Assembly (NCBI GenBank): GCA_948473335.1
Contig: CAOKXF010000006.1
Span: 62,001-126,000 of the forward strand
Origin: an uncultured Clostridium sp.
Lineage (GTDB): Bacteria; Bacillota; Clostridia; TANB77; CAG-508
Length of the DNA: 64,000 bases
Reading direction: 5' to 3'
Below are positions 61,101 to 64,000 of the stretch, one piece after another. The notes beneath the pieces were generated by a model. The model was given only the letters and a program-made list of their open reading frames with translations. It made no database searches and was not told where the DNA came from. The translations under genes were made by a program, and so were the position numbers. How positions within the stretch are numbered: the first letter of the stretch is position 1; every line of letters starts with the position of its first letter.

Positions 61101-62636
61101 CTATTCTTTTATTAGTAAACTTTCGCCTGTCATTTCTTCTGGTTGCTCTATTCCTAATAGTTCTAAAAGAGTTGGTGCTAAATCTGCTAGTTTTCCAGAA
61201 TTTATTTTATATTTTCCTTCATTACTTACTAGTATCAATGGAACTGGATTTGTTGTATGCGCTGTATGTGGATCTCCTGTTTTATAATCTATCATTTGTT
61301 CAGCATTTCCATGGTCTGCTGTTATTAATACTGTTCCATCTTTTTCTAACATTGCTTCTACTACTTTTCCTACACATTCATCTACTGCTTCTACTGCTTT
61401 TATTGCTGCTTCTAAGTTTCCTGTATGTCCTACCATATCTGGATTAGCAAAATTTAGTATTATGCAATTATATTTTTCACTTTTTATTGCTTCTACTACT
61501 TTGTCTGTTACCTCATATGCACTCATTTCAGGCTTTCTATCATATGTTTCTACTTTTGGTGATGGTACTAATATCCTTTCTTCTCCTGGATATTGCTTTT
61601 CTTCTCCTCCATTGAAGAAGAATGTTACATGTGCATATTTTTCTGTTTCAGCAATTCTTAATTGTGTTAAACCTTCTTTTGATATTACTTCTCCAAATGT
61701 ATTTACTAATGGTTCTTTTTTGAATGCTATATTTACATTTGGAATAGTCTCATCATAATTTGTGAAACATACAAAATATAAATTTAATGGTTTTGTTTCA
61801 AATCCATCGAATTCTTTGTCTACTAGTGCTCTTGTTATCTCTCTTGCTCTATCAGGTCTGAAGTTGAAAAATATTACAGAATCATTTTCTTCTATTTGCG
61901 CTATTGGTGTTTCTCCATTACATATTATTGTTGGTTCTACAAATTCATCAAATACTTCTTTTTGATATGATGCTTCTATTGCTTTTATTGCTGAACCTGC
62001 TTTATTTCCTTTTCCATTTACTAATGCATCATAACATTTCTGTACTCTTTCCCATCTTTTATCTCTATCCATACTGTAAAATCTTCCTGATAGTGTTGCT
62101 ATTTTTCCTACACCTTTTTCTCTCATTTTCTCTTCTAGACTTGCTATATATCCGTCTGCTGATGATGGTGGTGTGTCTCTTCCATCTAAAAAGCAATGTA
62201 CATATACATCTTCAAAATCTCTTCTTTTTGCCATTTCTAGTAATCCATATAAATGTCTTATATGACTATGTACTCCTCCATCTGATACTAATCCCATTAT
62301 ATGTAATTTTGAATTATGCTTTTTGCAATTTTCTATTGCTTCTATAAATTCTGGTATAGAAAAGAAATTGCCATCTTCTATTGACTTCGTTATTCTTGTT
62401 AATTCTTGGTATACTATTCTTCCTGCTCCTATATTTGTATGTCCTACTTCTGAATTTCCCATTTGTCCTTCTGGTAATCCTACACTTAATCCACTTGTAT
62501 ATCCTGTTGCTGTTGAATATTTTTTCATTAGTTTATCTATATTAGGTGTATTTGATAATTCTACTGCATTTCCATCTTTATTTTCGTTTGCTCCAAATCC
62601 ATCTAATATCATTAGCATTATTGGTTTCTTTTCCAT
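61101..62636 (-). CDS. gpmI: 2,3-bisphosphoglycerate-independent phosphoglycerate mutase
   Basis: A 511-residue manganese-dependent mutase (3- to 2-phosphoglycerate). [20 protein letters not shown] begins it with the first metal ligand. The catalytic Ser is in [57 protein letters not shown] and [20 protein letters not shown] complete the active site. Standard length. Manganese dependence, together with the probable Mn2+ riboswitch elsewhere in this window, shows manganese matters to this cell. Confidence 0.97.
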   Translation of the reverse strand: MEKKPIMLMILDGFGANENKDGNAVELSNTPNIDKLMKKYSTATGYTSGLSVGLPEGQMGNSEVGHTNIGAGRIVYQELTRITKSIEDGNFFSIPEFIEAIENCKKHNSKLHIMGLVSDGGVHSHIRHLYGLLEMAKRRDFEDVYVHCFLDGRDTPPSSADGYIASLEEKMREKGVGKIATLSGRFYSMDRDKRWERVQKCYDALVNGKGNKAGSAIKAIEASYQKEVFDEFVEPTIICNGETPIAQIEENDSVIFFNFRPDRAREITRALVDKEFDGFETKPLNLYFVCFTNYDETIPNVNIAFKKEPLVNTFGEVISKEGLTQLRIAETEKYAHVTFFFNGGEEKQYPGEERILVPSPKVETYDRKPEMSAYEVTDKVVEAIKSEKYNCIILNFANPDMVGHTGNLEAAIKAVEAVDECVGKVVEAMLEKDGTVLITADHGNAEQMIDYKTGDPHTAHTTNPVPLILVSNEGKYKINSGKLADLAPTLLELLGIEQPEEMTGESLLIKE

Positions 62637-62732
62637 TTATATTCCTTCCTTTCAACGGTGCCTAACACTGTTTTTCTTTCTGTTATTATTGATGTCCTAT
62701 TATCGATGTTATTATTTTACTTTACTTTTTGT

Positions 62733-63485
62733 TTATTTGTTGTAATTTACTATGTTAGCAAATTCTTCTGCTTTTAAACTTGCTCCTCCTACTAGTCCTC
62801 CATCTATATCTGACATCTCGAATAATTCTTTTGCATTGCTTGATTTTACGCTACCGCCGTATTGTATTATAACTCTTTGGGCTGTATTTTGTCCATATTT
62901 TTCCTCAATTTTTTCTCTTATTTCTCTTACTGCTTGGTTTGCATCTTCCTTTGTTGCTGTTTTTCCTGTTCCTATTGCCCATATCGGTTCATATGCTATT
63001 ATCGTTTTTTCTACTTGTTCATTATCTAATCCTTCTAATGCTTTTATAGTTTGATCTGTTATTATTTGTGTAGTTATTCCTGCTTCTCTTTGTTCTAATG
63101 TTTCTCCTACACATACTATTGGCTTTAGATTTACTTCCAATGCTTTTTTTAACTTTTTATTTACTGTTTCATCTGTCTCAGCAAAATATTGTCTTCTTTC
63201 TGAATGTCCTATTATTACATATTCTACTCCTACTGCTTTTAACATCTCTGCTGATACTTCTCCTGTATATGCTCCTTTTTCTTCCCAGTGCATATTTTGT
63301 GCTCCTATTTTTATGTTTGTATTTTGTGCATTTAATACGCTATAAAAAATGTCTGTATATGGTACACATAATATTACTTCGTTTTGGCTGTCTCTTACCT
63401 TTTCTTCTAGTTCGTGTATGAAGTCTATTGCTTCATTTGGAAGCATATTCATTTTCCAGTTTCCCGCTATTACTTTTTTACGCAT
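62733..63485 (-). CDS. tpiA: Triosephosphate isomerase
   Basis: A 250-residue TIM barrel interconverting dihydroxyacetone phosphate and glyceraldehyde 3-phosphate. Lys in IAGNWKMNM (about 12), His in VIIGHSERRQYF (about 95) and Glu in IIAYEPIWAIGTGKTA (about 167) are the active-site residues. IQYGGSVKSSNAKELFEM and GLVGGASLKAEEF complete the phosphate site. It lies 96 bases upstream of gpmI, likely in one operon. Confidence 0.98.
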   Translation of the reverse strand: MRKKVIAGNWKMNMLPNEAIDFIHELEEKVRDSQNEVILCVPYTDIFYSVLNAQNTNIKIGAQNMHWEEKGAYTGEVSAEMLKAVGVEYVIIGHSERRQYFAETDETVNKKLKKALEVNLKPIVCVGETLEQREAGITTQIITDQTIKALEGLDNEQVEKTIIAYEPIWAIGTGKTATKEDANQAVREIREKIEEKYGQNTAQRVIIQYGGSVKSSNAKELFEMSDIDGGLVGGASLKAEEFANIVNYNK

Positions 63486-63511
63486 ATTTTTTCTCCTTTC
63501 TTTTCTTATTA

Positions 63512-64000
63512 CTATATTTTTAGTAATTTTTCTTTTTCTAAAATTTGTACAATTTCATCTATGCTTTCTTTTGGTGTTGATGCTCCTGCCATTATTCCTA
63601 TTTTGTTAAATTGTGATATTCTTTCTTTTTCATTTTCTATGTCTTTTTTATTTTCTGCAAATATTACATTTTTACAATTTTTACAAGATATCTCATATAA
63701 CTTATTTGTATTTGAACTCTTTTTTCCTCCTATTATTATCATTACTTCTACTTCTTTTGATAGTTCTTCTGTTTCTTTTTGTCTTTGCTCTGTAGCTAAG
63801 CATATTGTACATTTTTCTTCTATTTCTATATTCCTTCTTGTTCTTTCCTTGATTTGTTTTACTATGTCTTTATACTTTTCTAAATTATATGTTGTTTGTG
63901 AAATTATTAATAATTTTCTTAATTTTGATTTTTCTAAGTTTTGTATTGCCCATTTTACTTCTTCTATATTTGAAATTATTGTAGAATTTACGCCACAAAA
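63512..64000 (-). CDS. ispH: 4-hydroxy-3-methylbut-2-enyl diphosphate reductase IspH, 5' part outside window
   Basis: The last enzyme of the MEP isoprenoid pathway, an iron-sulfur reductase making IPP and DMAPP. The frame is open from base 64000 to the stop at 63512 (162 codons). Family motifs: a run around LIISQTTYNLEKY, the cluster-binding Cys in CTICLATEQRQKE, MIIIGGKKSSNTNKLYEISC and AGASTPKESIDEIVQ. In many Clostridia IspH is fused to an S1 domain; here the chain ends KEKLLKI without one. The N-terminal half and start lie beyond the window. Confidence 0.93.
   Translation of the reverse strand, partial: FCGVNSTIISNIEEVKWAIQNLEKSKLRKLLIISQTTYNLEKYKDIVKQIKERTRRNIEIEEKCTICLATEQRQKETEELSKEVEVMIIIGGKKSSNTNKLYEISCKNCKNVIFAENKKDIENEKERISQFNKIGIMAGASTPKESIDEIVQILEKEKLLKI

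Overview
This window is a strongly AT-rich chromosomal segment of an endospore-forming Clostridia-type Firmicute. The evidence is a sporulation gene set (yunB, a sipL-like gene, spoIVB, an alpha/beta small acid-soluble spore protein), Shine-Dalgarno sites close to AAGGAGG, a VanRS-like two-component pair, a LiaF-like membrane protein and a C+ form of ribosomal protein S4. An uncultured gut clostridial lineage is my guess; the sequence does not settle it. Most genes lie on the minus strand, whose coding sequences are purine-rich. The few native plus-strand genes (murC, the F420-ligase-like gene) use mostly T-ending codons.

Layout. 1-9.5 kb: a partial unknown gene, a membrane-anchored transglutaminase-like protein, a P-type Ca2+/Mn2+ ATPase behind what looks like a yybP-ykoY (Mn2+) riboswitch with terminator, tRNA-Glu(CTC), yunB, a sipL-like coat gene whose ribosome binding site is buried in a long hairpin, and a DUF4097/LiaF-like envelope pair. 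9.7-12.4 kb: murC (plus strand) converging on spoIVB. 12.4-24.9 kb: a long minus-strand operon for a Tad-like secretion or pilus machine: SAF/CpaB protein, two ParA/CpaE-like proteins (one without a P-loop), a TadA-like ATPase, a fused TadB/TadC-like platform and seven small or medium membrane-anchored proteins. Four of these begin with the same MENAT motif. No prepilin peptidase is present. The operon promoter has six 11-bp tandem repeats directly upstream.

25-27.2 kb: a HAD phosphatase, a spore SASP and the hibernation factor hpf. 27.18-37.22 kb: a 10-kb integrative mobilizable element that has split a tRNA-Leu(CAA) gene at the anticodon arm. It carries a complete replacement tRNA-Leu(CAA) just inside its left end, followed by tyrosine integrase, excisionase, an HTH protein, a plus-strand cargo operon (zinc-ribbon protein, DUF6414-like, AAA ATPase, frameshifted HipA-like kinase, a small partner and an HD hydrolase), then TnpV, a MobV relaxase and a pMV158-type oriT.

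37.5-55.8 kb: two small unknown genes, then the complete S10-spc-alpha ribosomal operon run (rplQ back to rpsJ, with secY, adk, map, infA, rpoA). It has unusual features: no rpmD, an extended L17, an extra 68-codon gene between rplW and rplB, a structured leader behind a consensus promoter, and palindromic repeats between adk and secY. 55.8-64 kb: VanRS-like two-component system, an F420-ligase-like protein, an unknown small gene, then a glycolytic group (eno, a yezG-like immunity gene, gpmI, tpiA) and the 3' part of ispH running off the window. No rRNA gene and no CRISPR array was seen.
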